Shown: positions 1 to 6,900, counted from the stretch's first letter. The stretch: DNA of 13,351 nucleotides from Bacillota bacterium (GCA_029555925.1 JAKPQU010000546.1:1-13351); one strand, 5' to 3'. Numbers and translations: made by a program. Notes: a model not told the origin generated them from the letters alone.

Positions 1-16
1 TTTTATATAGGATTAA

Positions 17-64
17 AAATTAAATAAGGGCTAATTTATTGTCTGTAAAACAAATTAAATAAGG
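17..64. repeat. 13-bp direct repeat AAATTAAATAAGG, two copies
   Basis: The same 13 bases occur at 17-29 and 52-64, 35 bp apart, in very AT-rich DNA just left of the peptidase remnant. They may mark the junction where the gene was truncated, but at this base composition a chance match is possible. Confidence 0.35.
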
Positions 65-131
65 CAAATTATTTTTCTTCGTAAGAGCCTGTCAGGCAGA
101 AGCTGATAAATGGTTACTAATTTACCTGTAG

Positions 132-509
132 CGGTACTTAGTAAAATTTGCAGATAATATAACAGGCTGGGAAAAGCTTTACGAGCATTACATAAAAACA
201 CTGGAAACATATCCTCACTATGATTATCCCCTGGGGAAACAGTATGAAGTGACAAACCCTGATTCTATAGAATTTATCCATTATACAAAGGCGCCTCTGG
301 TAATGAAAATGCTGGATGTGGAAATGAAACGTTCTTCAGGTAAAACAATGGAGCAATTCATGAAATATGCCTGTAAAAAATACGGTAATTTCAGAGAAAT
401 TTTTCCTTTTAAAGAAGAACTGGAAAAATTTACAGGTACATCTTTTGAATATTTCTATGAAAGTATTATAAGGAAAAAAGGAACTGTAAGACCTGTGTGG
501 AGAAATTAA
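132..509 (+). pseudogene. Remnant of a gluzincin-like (M1/M61-type) metallopeptidase, C-terminal part
   Basis: Seen: the frame is open from 132 to the TAA at 507-509. It can be read further left to 63, across a TAG at 129-131. The piece with a possible start (GTG at 249, no convincing ribosome-binding site) is only 86 residues and lacks any HExxH zinc site. The text YTKAPLVMKMLDVEM, followed by FKEELEKFTGTSFEYFYE, resembles the C-terminal helical part of M1/M61 peptidases, where a Y-x-K-x-x-x-x-x-x-M-L segment precedes a helix pair. Left of the TAG the frame reads ADKWL and right of it RYL. In M1 enzymes the text W-L-x-E-G-x-A-x-Y lies there with the same spacing, so the catalytic EG segment may have been replaced by LIYL-stop. 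Inference: a 5'-truncated, decayed gene. The family assignment is moderate only; the remnant may also be the true end of a gene broken by the window edge and a rearrangement. Confidence 0.5.
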
Positions 510-510
510 A

Positions 511-545
511 GCGTGATGCGTGATGCGTGATGCGTGATGCGTGTT
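511..545 (+). repeat. Heptamer array A, (GCGTGAT)x4 plus one variant unit
   Basis: Four perfect GCGTGAT units at 511-538 and a fifth, GCGTGTT, at 539-545. The array begins one base after the TAA of the peptidase remnant. The TGA-bearing strand is the sense strand of that remnant. It is the left half of a convergent pair with the TCAC-oriented array at 585-612. Confidence 0.9.
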
Positions 546-556
546 TTACCGGTACC

Positions 557-578
557 GGGCGACCACAGGGGGTCGCCC
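557..578. repeat. Perfect 8-bp inverted repeat GGGCGACC / GGTCGCCC
   Basis: GGGCGACC (557-564) and GGTCGCCC (571-578) flank the loop ACAGGG, a very GC-rich hairpin in AT-rich surroundings. It sits between the two heptamer arrays and between convergent genes. It lacks a U tract on either strand, so it is a poor intrinsic terminator. From memory, similar GGGCGACC-ACAGGG-GGTCGCCC palindromes are scattered in several bacterial genomes; I could not check this. Confidence 0.75.
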
Positions 579-584
579 CTACTC

Positions 585-612
585 TTCACGACTCACGAGT
601 CACGATTCACCA
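585..612 (-). repeat. Heptamer array A', four TCACGA-type units
   Basis: Units TTCACGA, CTCACGA, GTCACGA and TTCACCA at 585-612. On the minus strand they read GTGAxxx, and the TGA of the unit nearest rfbC is the rfbC stop codon (607-609). Confidence 0.88.
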
Positions 613-1161
613 GACGAAATTATTATCTGCGTCTTCAAGAAGAGGCATCTTTTTATCCTTTTCGGAAACAACGGGATTATCTACAGGCCAGTTAATGGCT
701 ATAGCAGGATCATTCCAGAATATACCTCTGTCATTTTCAGGAGAATATTCTTCTGTTGTTTTATATAAAACCTCTGCAACATCACTCAATACAAGAAAAC
801 CATGAGCAAATCCCGGCGGTATATAAAGCATTTCTCTGTTTTCTTCCGAAAGTATTGCTCCTGCCCATTTACCATAAAATGGAGAGGATTTTCTTATATC
901 TACTGCCACATCAAAGATTTCTCCCATTGTACATCGTACAAGTTTCCCCTGAGATGCAGGATTTTTCTGATAATGGAGGCCCCTGAGGACTCCTTTTGTG
1001 GAACGGGAATGATTGTCCTGAAGAAATGTTTCATTTATACCATATTTACAGAATTCAGAATATTTATAAGTTTCTATGAAAAAACCTCTTTCATCTTTAA
1101 ATATCTTCGGTTTAATCAGAACCACATTGGGAATATTAGTCTTTTTAAATTCAAAAGGCAT
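607..1161 (-). CDS. rfbC: dTDP-4-dehydrorhamnose 3,5-epimerase
   Basis: Known role: cytoplasmic RmlC/RfbC epimerises C3 and C5 of dTDP-4-dehydro-6-deoxyglucose on the way to dTDP-L-rhamnose, the donor for rhamnosylated surface glycans. Seen: 184 residues, the usual full length. The text DNHSRSTKGVLRGLHYQ carries the catalytic His63; Tyr133 in VLYKTT and the IPPGFAHGF strand (residues 114-122) are typical cupin-fold RmlC landmarks. The start is ATG at 1159-1161; AAAGGAGA on the minus strand (1175-1182) is about 14 nt upstream, slightly far but convincing. A TTGAAT-17-TATAAT promoter gives a leader of about 34 nt. The stop codon lies within a heptamer repeat. Odd: the other three dTDP-rhamnose genes are not in the window, so the pathway must be completed elsewhere. 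The two WbbL-like glycosyltransferases 4-6 kb away are plausible users of the product. Confidence 0.96.
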   Translation of the reverse strand: MPFEFKKTNIPNVVLIKPKIFKDERGFFIETYKYSEFCKYGINETFLQDNHSRSTKGVLRGLHYQKNPASQGKLVRCTMGEIFDVAVDIRKSSPFYGKWAGAILSEENREMLYIPPGFAHGFLVLSDVAEVLYKTTEEYSPENDRGIFWNDPAIAINWPVDNPVVSEKDKKMPLLEDADNNFVW

Positions 1162-1201
1162 TTTTTTTAAATTTTCTCCTTTATCTTTTTACGGTCTCTG
1201 A

Positions 1202-1230
1202 ATTATAATAAAAATCCTGAAAAAATTCAA
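1202..1230 (-). promoter_or_regulatory. Sigma70-type promoter for rfbC
   Basis: On the minus strand TTGAAT (-35, 1225-1230) and TATAAT (-10, 1202-1207) are separated by 17 bp. The expected start of transcription near 1195 lies about 34 nt before the rfbC ATG. Not tested experimentally. Confidence 0.65.
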
Positions 1231-1333
1231 GAAAAATCTTATGAGACAGAACTATTGATTTTACAAATTTTAACAAAAAAACATTTTTTTTTACACATTT
1301 AAAGTTAAAATAATAAGTGGTTTATATCAGAAT

Positions 1334-1363
1334 CGTGACGCGTAACCCGTAACGCGTGACGCG
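1334..1363 (+). repeat. Heptamer array B, CGTGACG/CGTAACG type
   Basis: Units CGTGACG, CGTAACC, CGTAACG, CGTGACG plus two bases. It lies in the 420-bp gap between divergent rfbC and the lipoprotein gene and faces array C at 1511-1530. The rest of this gap holds AT-rich DNA with the rfbC promoter, a weak 6-bp inverted repeat ATCGGG/CCCGAT (1386-1391 and 1408-1413), and no clear promoter for the lipoprotein. Confidence 0.88.
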
Positions 1364-1475
1364 AAGACACAATAACCATTAATTTATCGGGATTATTTCT
1401 TACAGTCCCCGATTATTAACCGATCTAAAAAAGGATTTCAGGCTCTTATGGAGAATGAGATAATATCTATCATTC

Positions 1476-1547
1476 TTACTGACCTGAGCATAACATGTAG
1501 TCTTCCTCCTGTCACGCGTCACGGGTCACGAGAGCAGTTTATGCTCA
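1476..1547. repeat. Short inverted repeat enclosing heptamer array C; copy of the 4003-4100 element's arm
   Basis: TGAGCATAA at 1485-1493 and TTATGCTCA at 1539-1547 form a perfect 9-bp inverted repeat with array C in the loop. The longer text TTACTGACCTGAGCATAA (1476-1493) occurs again, inverted, at 4069-4086 downstream of the lipoprotein gene. Confidence 0.6.
1511..1530 (-). repeat. Heptamer array C, about three GTCACG-type units
   Basis: GTCACG, CGTCACG and GGTCACG in tandem 52 bp upstream of the lipoprotein start. On the plus strand this orientation is free of stop codons, which explains why an open frame artificially extends left of the true ATG. Confidence 0.85.
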
Positions 1548-1582
1548 CCCACAGTAATATTAAACACAGGAGGGAAAGGCTT

Positions 1583-3391
1583 ATGAAACTCAAAATAACA
1601 GCCCTTATTCTTACTATTATGTGTCTCTTTATTTCAGGATGCGGAGGAGGAACAGGCCCCGCGTCCGTGGTTCCACAGTCGATTTCACCGGCAGCAGAAA
1701 CAGCTTCTATGGAATTACAAATTCCATGGCCGAAAGATGGAGAAGATATGTCAGCACAGGTTATTCAACCGGAAGTAGTAAAAATACAGATAAAAATAAC
1801 TGGTGATAATATATCGTCTCCTATTATTTATTATATCAACAAAGGTGAAACTACAAAACTCATAACAGGTCTTCCGGCAGGAAATCTTCAACTGGAATTT
1901 ACAGGTCTTGATGCAAGCGGCAATGTTCTCTCAAGCAGAATCACAAATGTTACAGTCACAGCAGGACAGACTCTTCCCGTAAGTGTCATTCTCGGTGTTT
2001 CTATACTGTCAGACGGGTTTTTCCCGTCCACTATTACACTTTGCAAAGGTGATACACTGGTATTTGTAAATAATGACGGTGTAACTCACAGTTTCTCTGT
2101 TCCTGAACTGTTCAATTCAGGTGATGTGCCGGCACGAGGAAGTTTTTCCTATACCTTTGGCAAGGCGTCTCTTCGAACCTATACCTGCACGAGAGAAGAC
2201 GGAAAAATCCTTATTATAATAATAAAAGACGGAGATTATGCTACTCAGCCAACTGCATATCCTGTAAGAGAGATTTTTGTAGATAATTTAAATGGAAGTG
2301 ACCCGAACGGTGACGGTACCATATCAAAACCTTATGAAACTATAGATAAAGGCGTAGAAGTAGCAAATCGTGACTATACGGTTGGAATAATCAATTTGAG
2401 AGTTCTGAGCAATGAGAACAGAGAGATTATTGCAAGCACCCCATTTGACCCTTACTATGAGCCAAATACATCCCTTACTCTCAGAAGTAATTTAATCTTA
2501 AGAAAATATCCTTATGACCGGAATGAATGTATTGTCGATTTTTATAAAATAGATGCTTCAACGTCCGGCGCAGGTTTTATATTGCGCGGAAATAATACGG
2601 TTGAAGGTATTGAAATAACAGGAGTCGATAGAGGAAGTGGTATTAAAATTTCAGGAAGTAACTGTAACATAAGTAAGTGTATGATACATGACAATGGTTC
2701 AATAGAAAGAAAAAAACGGGCATCTAACACTTCTCCTGTAGAAACGGCCATCAACGGAGGAGGAATCAATGTCGATTCAGGCAGTTGTAATGTCAGTAAT
2801 TGTTTCATATTCCAGAACTATGCAATAGAAGCAAAACCTTTATCGGATGATAAAAAAGAAATGCAAAATACTTTTATAGACACACCTAAAAATCTGCCTG
2901 CCTCGGGCTACGGAGGAGGTATTTTTGTAAATACAGGTGCATCCTGTAATGTCAGTTACTCCAGCATAATAGTAAATTCCGCGTATTTTGGAGGAGGAAT
3001 CGGGAATTTTGGAACCTGTACTGTAACAGGAACTATAGAGGGGTGTTACATAAACCAGTTAACAGGTATAAATCAATTCAAGACCCTGCCTGACACAGAT
3101 ATACAGGCACCAAACTTAATAGGAGGCAATTATGCCCTTTACGGAGGAGGAGCTATAGGAAATAAAGGAACATGCAACCTTCATACACTCATACTGATGA
3201 ATAATACAGGCCCTTCGAACTTTTACACTAAAACGTCACAGATTAAAGCCAATGAAAATATTCCGACAGGATTTGACGGAGGAGGCGGCATTATAAATAT
3301 AGGTACATGTAATATTATCGGTTCAATAATAGTAAACAATAAAGCCGATAGCTACGGAGGCGGTATATGTAACACAGCCTATCCTCCTTAG
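1583..3391 (+). CDS. Large lipoprotein: cupredoxin-like domain plus GGG/Cys parallel beta-helix, ended early by TAG
   Basis: Start: ATG 1583, nine bases after a perfect AGGAGG (1568-1573); the open frame from 1448 runs through repeat DNA and is not the start. Residues 1-20 form a lipoprotein signal with lipobox ISGC and Cys20 followed by GGG. Residues about 60-140 are a beta-sandwich-like region. A cupredoxin-like segment follows (about 142-215) with a His in THSF and a Cys in YTC, but the second His and Met of a type 1 copper site are not visible. From about residue 225 (FVDNLNGSDPNGDG, DUF1565-like) it becomes a right-handed parallel beta-helix. The later coils carry GGGIxN and G-x-C-N/T-I/V texts, loosely like the GGA-I repeats of polymorphic outer-membrane proteins. 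Likely a surface-anchored lipoprotein of unknown ligand. The TAG at codon 603 falls inside a coil and the same frame continues to 3967, so this is probably a broken gene, or else one read through. Confidence 0.8.
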   Translation: MKLKITALILTIMCLFISGCGGGTGPASVVPQSISPAAETASMELQIPWPKDGEDMSAQVIQPEVVKIQIKITGDNISSPIIYYINKGETTKLITGLPAGNLQLEFTGLDASGNVLSSRITNVTVTAGQTLPVSVILGVSILSDGFFPSTITLCKGDTLVFVNNDGVTHSFSVPELFNSGDVPARGSFSYTFGKASLRTYTCTREDGKILIIIIKDGDYATQPTAYPVREIFVDNLNGSDPNGDGTISKPYETIDKGVEVANRDYTVGIINLRVLSNENREIIASTPFDPYYEPNTSLTLRSNLILRKYPYDRNECIVDFYKIDASTSGAGFILRGNNTVEGIEITGVDRGSGIKISGSNCNISKCMIHDNGSIERKKRASNTSPVETAINGGGINVDSGSCNVSNCFIFQNYAIEAKPLSDDKKEMQNTFIDTPKNLPASGYGGGIFVNTGASCNVSYSSIIVNSAYFGGGIGNFGTCTVTGTIEGCYINQLTGINQFKTLPDTDIQAPNLIGGNYALYGGGAIGNKGTCNLHTLILMNNTGPSNFYTKTSQIKANENIPTGFDGGGGIINIGTCNIIGSIIVNNKADSYGGGICNTAYPP

Positions 3392-3967
3392 ATAGGGATA
3401 TGTAACATAACAGGACATACAGAAATATCAGAGAACAATGCCCGTGAATATGACGGAGGAGGAATCCATAATATTGGTAAATGTACCATTACAGACTGTG
3501 CCATAACATATAATCAGGCAAAAAATCAGGGCGGAGGTATATCAAATGCTTACTATGAATTTGATAGCCGTAAAGTAACGGGGGACTGTACAATATCCAG
3601 AACATCCATATCCGGAGAGTCAACAGGAGACAGCAATGCAGCAAATGCCGGAGGAGGAATTTATAATGAAGCAATATGCAACCTTGCATCGGCAGTAACA
3701 ATAAAAAATAATATGGCTGTTGAAAGTGGAGGCGGCATATATAATTCTTCTGAAGGAAAAATTAATTTCGGTACGGCGCCGGGGGTTATAGAAGGCAATC
3801 ATGCCGATTGTTATGCTCCTACCCAGACCAGTACAGGAGGCACAGGGGGAGGCATTTATGATGGTACAAATAAAATTCCCAATCCACCTGTTCCGGGAAT
3901 ATTCGGCAAAAATAATTTCAGGGGCGAAGATGAAATTACGATTGACAATATTAATGGTCTCCCGTAA
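3392..3967 (+). pseudogene. In-frame continuation of the beta-helix lipoprotein after the TAG
   Basis: Without any frame change, 191 codons follow the TAG before TAA at 3965-3967. They continue the same repeat: IGICNITGHTEISENN, then YDGGGIHNIGKCTITDC, NQGGGISN, NAGGGIYN, ESGGGIYN and TGGGIYDG. The intact protein would be about 794 residues. ATG 3713 opens an 84-residue frame inside this part but has no ribosome-binding site and starts mid-coil, so separate translation is unlikely. Either a recent nonsense mutation (TCG serine to TAG needs one change), an assembly error, or readthrough. Confidence 0.75.
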
Positions 3968-4002
3968 TTTAATTCGTAACAGGCCTGTTGACTGATAACT
4001 TC

Positions 4003-4100
4003 AGGGGCGAAGAACATTTACTGAGGTCAAGCATAAATGCTACATAGAGGAAAACGTTTATTAAATGCTTATGCTCAGGTCAGTAAATACCTTCGCTCCT
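4003..4100. repeat. 98-bp fold-back element with 38-bp imperfect arms
   Basis: Arms at 4003-4040 and 4063-4100 are imperfect reverse complements: the left begins AGGGGCGAAG and the right ends CTTCGCTCCT, and both carry TTTACTGA and GCATAA texts. The spacer is 22 bp. No open frame, so it would be a non-autonomous, MITE-like or REP-like element. It follows the lipoprotein stop by 35 bp and may also cap its mRNA. Its right arm shares an exact 18-bp inverted match with 1476-1493. Confidence 0.75.
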
Positions 4101-4140
4101 TTCTGTTTTTCTAAAAGATTTTATCAGGAGTTACGCCTTT

Positions 4141-4225
4141 TGTCATTGCGAGGAGCGAAGCGACAAGCAATCCCGATGGTTTTTTGTTTTTATGGCGGAA
4201 TTACTTTGCTGCCCTTGCAATAACA
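4141..4225. repeat. Second fold-back element, GTCATTGCGAGGAGCGAAG type
   Basis: Left arm 4141-4173, right arm 4197-4225, imperfectly complementary (TGTCATTGCGAGG against CCCTTGCAATAACA, GCAATCC against GGAATTAC). From memory, the text GTCATTGCGAGGAGCGAAG followed by a GCAATC end is a dispersed palindromic repeat in many bacterial genomes. Its AGGAGCGAAG (4151-4160) is also the exact reverse complement of the right end of the preceding element (4091-4100), so the two could pair with each other. Confidence 0.75.
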
Positions 4226-4241
4226 GGATTTCTTTTACTTT

Positions 4242-4269
4242 TTGCGTAAGTCCTGTTTTATGCTATAAT
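4242..4269 (+). promoter_or_regulatory. Promoter of the MNT/HEPN module
   Basis: TTGCGT (4242-4247), 16 bp, then a perfect TATAAT (4264-4269). The expected transcription start is near 4276-4278, at the ATG of the next gene itself (4278), so the message would be leaderless or nearly so. No ribosome-binding site is visible before that ATG. Confidence 0.6.
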
Positions 4270-4277
4270 ATGGCGAA

Positions 4278-4607
4278 ATGGATAAAAAACCTTTATCTTA
4301 TAATGAAATTTTAGAACATATTGTACATATTACAGAGAAATATCTTCGTGACTGTAAAATTATTCTCTTTGGTTCCCGTGCCAGAAATACAAACAGAGAA
4401 AATTCCGATTATGATATTGCCGTAATATGGAAAGAAAAAATTCCGGCTCAGATTTATTTTACTATTCAGGAAGAATTAGATAATCTTTATACCTTAAAAA
4501 CAATAGATCTCCTGGATTTCTATAATTTAGACGAAGACTTTAAAGAGATTGTAATAAAAGAAGGATTATTGATTTATGACGGAACAGATTCAATTAAAAA
4601 AATTTAA
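4278..4607 (+). CDS. mntA: MNT-domain nucleotidyltransferase antitoxin (MntA/HI0073-like)
   Basis: Known: minimal nucleotidyltransferases of type VII toxin-antitoxin pairs AMPylate a tyrosine of their HEPN partner and so switch off its RNase. Seen: 109 residues, the normal size. The motif GSX10DXD is complete: Gly32-Ser33 in FGSRARN, then ten residues, Asp44-Tyr-Asp46 in SDYDIAV. A third acidic residue, Asp77 in TIDLLDF, is in the right place for metal binding. All key residues are present, so it should be active. It overlaps the next gene by 32 bp, typical for this pair. Its ATG lies about eight bases after a TATAAT box, implying leaderless translation. The symbol is by family resemblance only. 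The pair could also be a plain HI0073/HI0074 nucleotidyltransferase complex, which has been described without a toxin role. Confidence 0.88.
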   Translation: MDKKPLSYNEILEHIVHITEKYLRDCKIILFGSRARNTNRENSDYDIAVIWKEKIPAQIYFTIQEELDNLYTLKTIDLLDFYNLDEDFKEIVIKEGLLIYDGTDSIKKI

Positions 4608-4962
4608 AGCTTCCATAGACAGGCTCTCTGAAGTGTTAAAGAGAGATATAAAAGATGATGATATCATACTGGATGCCACCATACAGAGGTTTGAATTTAC
4701 CTATGAAAACGGCTGGAAAGCCATAAAACAGGTTCTCAGGTTTAAAGGCGATGAGTGCCTGTCTCCCAGAGACTGTATAAAAAAAGCCTATAAATACGGC
4801 TGGATTACAGAAGAAGCTCCATTTCTAGAACTTTTAGATTGCAGAAATCTGACTTCTCATACTTATAATATGAATATTGCCCTCAAGGTTTACAATATTA
4901 TCAAAAAAAATGCTCCTGTCTTTCAGAAACTTTATGAGAAACTGGAAGACGTTATAAAATAA
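4576..4962 (+). CDS. hepT: HEPN-like partner, HI0074-family nucleotidyltransferase substrate-binding protein (HepT-like toxin)
   Basis: Known: helical HEPN-fold partners of MNT proteins; many are RNases carrying RX4-6H, and the RX4HXY tyrosine is the AMPylation target. Seen: 128 residues, all predicted helical. ATIQRFEFTYENGWKAIK (residues 34-51) and SPRDCIKKAYKYGWI are typical of the HI0074 family (PF08780). RNLTSHTY gives Arg90, His95 and Tyr97, a complete RX4HXY motif. Start ATG 4576, ten bases after AAGGA (4561-4565), inside the upstream gene, so translation is coupled and the antitoxin comes first. The glycosyltransferase gene follows five bases after the stop, so the module reads into the glycan genes. 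Toxicity is inferred from family and motif, not seen. Confidence 0.88.
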   Translation: MTEQIQLKKFKASIDRLSEVLKRDIKDDDIILDATIQRFEFTYENGWKAIKQVLRFKGDECLSPRDCIKKAYKYGWITEEAPFLELLDCRNLTSHTYNMNIALKVYNIIKKNAPVFQKLYEKLEDVIK

Positions 4963-4967
4963 CCTGT

Positions 4968-5882
4968 ATGAATGAAAAAATAAAACTTTCCATAGTAATT
5001 CCTCTATACAATGATAAAGAACATATAGTGCCCTGTATACAATCCCTGAAACAAATCACAGAAAAAATCTCCTGTGAAATAATCGTAGTGGATAATAATT
5101 CTACAGACGGAGGAATTTTGTCTGTAGAAGAATTTTTTCCCTCTGTCAAAATTATAAAGAACAGGGAAAACCGTTATTTTGCAAAGGCAAATAACCAGGG
5201 ATTTAAGGTCGCTTCAGGCGAATATGTGGCGACTCTTAATTCCGATACCGAAATAGTGGAAGACCCTTTTATTCCTATGATTGAATATATGGAAAAACAT
5301 CCCGACACAGGTATCATATCATGCCCTCTTTATTTCCCTGACGGAAAGCTTCAGGGAACAAGAAGAAAATTTAAAGACATTCCTGCTTTTCTGGCAGAGT
5401 TTACTCCTTTCTATATATTTTTGAAAATAAAATTTTTACGAAATTATTTAAAAAATCTCTATTATGAAAGCAACAACGGTCTCCCTTCTTCCCCTGTGGA
5501 AACACTGGTCATTCAGGGGGCTTTAATGTTATTTAAAAAAGATTTTTTAGATAAACTCGGTGGCTTTGATGAAACATTCAGACTGTCTTTTACCGATGAC
5601 GAAATATGTATAAGAACGGCAAAACTCGGCTACAGGGTTATATTTTTACCATATGGCCATGTAATTCATTACGAAAGTATTTCCATGAACAGGGTTTCTA
5701 TGGTAGAATTTGTACACTGGCTTGATTATTTTCACTATATAAGAAAATATCTCGGCAGCTGGCCCGCCGTATTATTGCTTTATCCTCTTTATCTGTCAGG
5801 AAGAATATTGAGATGGAGCCTGATAAAACTGGGTATAATAAATAATATAAGGACAAAAAAACTGGAGTTGATGGAAGATTAA
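4968..5882 (+). CDS. Family 2 glycosyltransferase (WbbL/rhamnosyltransferase-like)
   Basis: Known: GT2 enzymes transfer a sugar from a nucleotide donor with inversion, usually at the inner face of the membrane during lipopolysaccharide or capsule assembly. Seen: 304 residues, normal for WbbL-like members. N-terminal LSIVIPLYND (residues 7-16), the nucleotide-binding DNNSTD (42-47), a DXD-like NSD at 91-93 in ATLNSDTEI, QGALMLFKKDFLDKLGGFDETF (183-204) and the acidic TDDEICIR (209-216) in the place of the usual EDVDLCLR. The C-terminal 50 residues are hydrophobic and basic (WPAVLLLYPLYLSGRI) and may sit on the membrane. ATG 4968 follows the HEPN gene by five bases with no clear ribosome-binding site, suggesting coupling. 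Its stop overlaps the presumed start of the next gene. Acceptor unknown; dTDP-rhamnose is a possible donor given rfbC nearby, but this is inference. Confidence 0.92.
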   Translation: MNEKIKLSIVIPLYNDKEHIVPCIQSLKQITEKISCEIIVVDNNSTDGGILSVEEFFPSVKIIKNRENRYFAKANNQGFKVASGEYVATLNSDTEIVEDPFIPMIEYMEKHPDTGIISCPLYFPDGKLQGTRRKFKDIPAFLAEFTPFYIFLKIKFLRNYLKNLYYESNNGLPSSPVETLVIQGALMLFKKDFLDKLGGFDETFRLSFTDDEICIRTAKLGYRVIFLPYGHVIHYESISMNRVSMVEFVHWLDYFHYIRKYLGSWPAVLLLYPLYLSGRILRWSLIKLGIINNIRTKKLELMED

Positions 5883-6900
5883 GAAAATTCTTTTACTTCT
5901 CTGCAGAAACTTCGGAGATACTGTCATAGGAACGGGTATTCTTAACTCTCTGGGGAAAAATTTTCCCGATTATAAGATAGATATATTTACAAGGCCCGAA
6001 TTTAAAGATATTTTCAGGAACAATCCTTTCATGAATAATATTTATTACGGAAATTTCCCCGTAGGGACAGAGAAAAATTTCAATTTTCTTACATCTGTTG
6101 ACCTCATGAAACAGATAATGATGTTAAGAAAATCCCGATATCATATCTGTTTGAATAACATGGGAGACATGAGGGAAAATTTCATAGGTTCCCTTATAAA
6201 ACCAGAACGAAATATCAGTGTCATATGGGATAAAGGACATCCTTTCAGAAATCTTGTAAGACAGGGAGGAACATACCTTCTGACCATGTCCATTCCCGTA
6301 GAAAAAACTCTGTTAAATATATATGATATTAACAACCATATTGCCAGAAGTCTGGGATGCACCCTTCAGGGGAAACCGGAAATTTATGTAAAAGAGAATA
6401 ATAGAATAAATAACCTGATAGGCATACACCCTGTGGCTGGTCAAAAACACAAACTATGGCAGTGGAATAAATGGAAAATTCTTATAAAACTCCTTGTAAA
6501 GCAAAACTTTAACATATGGATTTTTTGTTCTGAAAAGGAAAAAGATAAAATAGAAGATATATTTGCTGACATAATAAACAAAAATACTGTTATTCAATGT
6601 GGAAATCTGGAAGAATTTTTCAGAAAACTCTCTTCCGTAAAATTATTGATCGGTCTTGACAGTTTTTCCCACCATGCCGCATGGGCTCTCGGAGTACCTG
6701 CTATTATGTTAAATGGAGGAAATGATTACAGAATATGGCATTCTCCCGGGTCAAAGGTCATTTCAAAAGGTAATGCTATATGTTACCCCTGTTATAACAG
6801 ACCTGTCTGTGAGGGGAAACATTCTGAATATAAATGTATGAAATCCATAGAAGTCGAAGAAGTTTTAGAACTGGTGAAAGGAGTGACCGGTGACCAGTGA
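5878..6900 (+). CDS. Family 9 glycosyltransferase (heptosyltransferase/WaaF-like), probable ATT start
   Basis: Known: GT9 enzymes add heptose or related sugars to the lipopolysaccharide core. Seen: from 5881 the frame encodes KKILLLLCRNFGDTVIG, the conserved GT9 N-terminus with the R-x-x-GD motif, so the first ATG (6031) is 51 codons too late. The only candidate start near the N-terminus is ATT 5878, overlapping the preceding stop (ATTAA), with GGAG 5864-5867 ten bases upstream; an in-frame TGA at 5869 blocks anything earlier. Further landmarks: IGIHPVAGQKHKLW (donor side), LIGLDSFSHHAAWALGVP and the Cys pair CYPCYN near the end. About 340 residues, normal length. A single extra base between ATG 5871 and here would also explain the start, as removing it gives MEIKKILLL. 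The last residues and the stop TGA (6898-6900) come from heptamer repeat DNA. Confidence 0.85.
   Translation: MKKILLLLCRNFGDTVIGTGILNSLGKNFPDYKIDIFTRPEFKDIFRNNPFMNNIYYGNFPVGTEKNFNFLTSVDLMKQIMMLRKSRYHICLNNMGDMRENFIGSLIKPERNISVIWDKGHPFRNLVRQGGTYLLTMSIPVEKTLLNIYDINNHIARSLGCTLQGKPEIYVKENNRINNLIGIHPVAGQKHKLWQWNKWKILIKLLVKQNFNIWIFCSEKEKDKIEDIFADIINKNTVIQCGNLEEFFRKLSSVKLLIGLDSFSHHAAWALGVPAIMLNGGNDYRIWHSPGSKVISKGNAICYPCYNRPVCEGKHSEYKCMKSIEVEEVLELVKGVTGDQ

Noticed and set aside
607..1170. Plus-strand frames at 802-1170 and 756-986
   Set aside because: Antisense shadows of rfbC without domains or start signals.
1448..1582. N-terminal extension of the lipoprotein
   Set aside because: It translates heptamer repeat DNA and lacks a ribosome-binding site; ATG 1583 has AGGAGG and begins a proper lipoprotein signal.
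3713..3967. Independent 84-residue gene
   Set aside because: No ribosome-binding site and begins in the middle of a beta-helix coil in the same frame as the upstream part; it is the tail of the interrupted lipoprotein.
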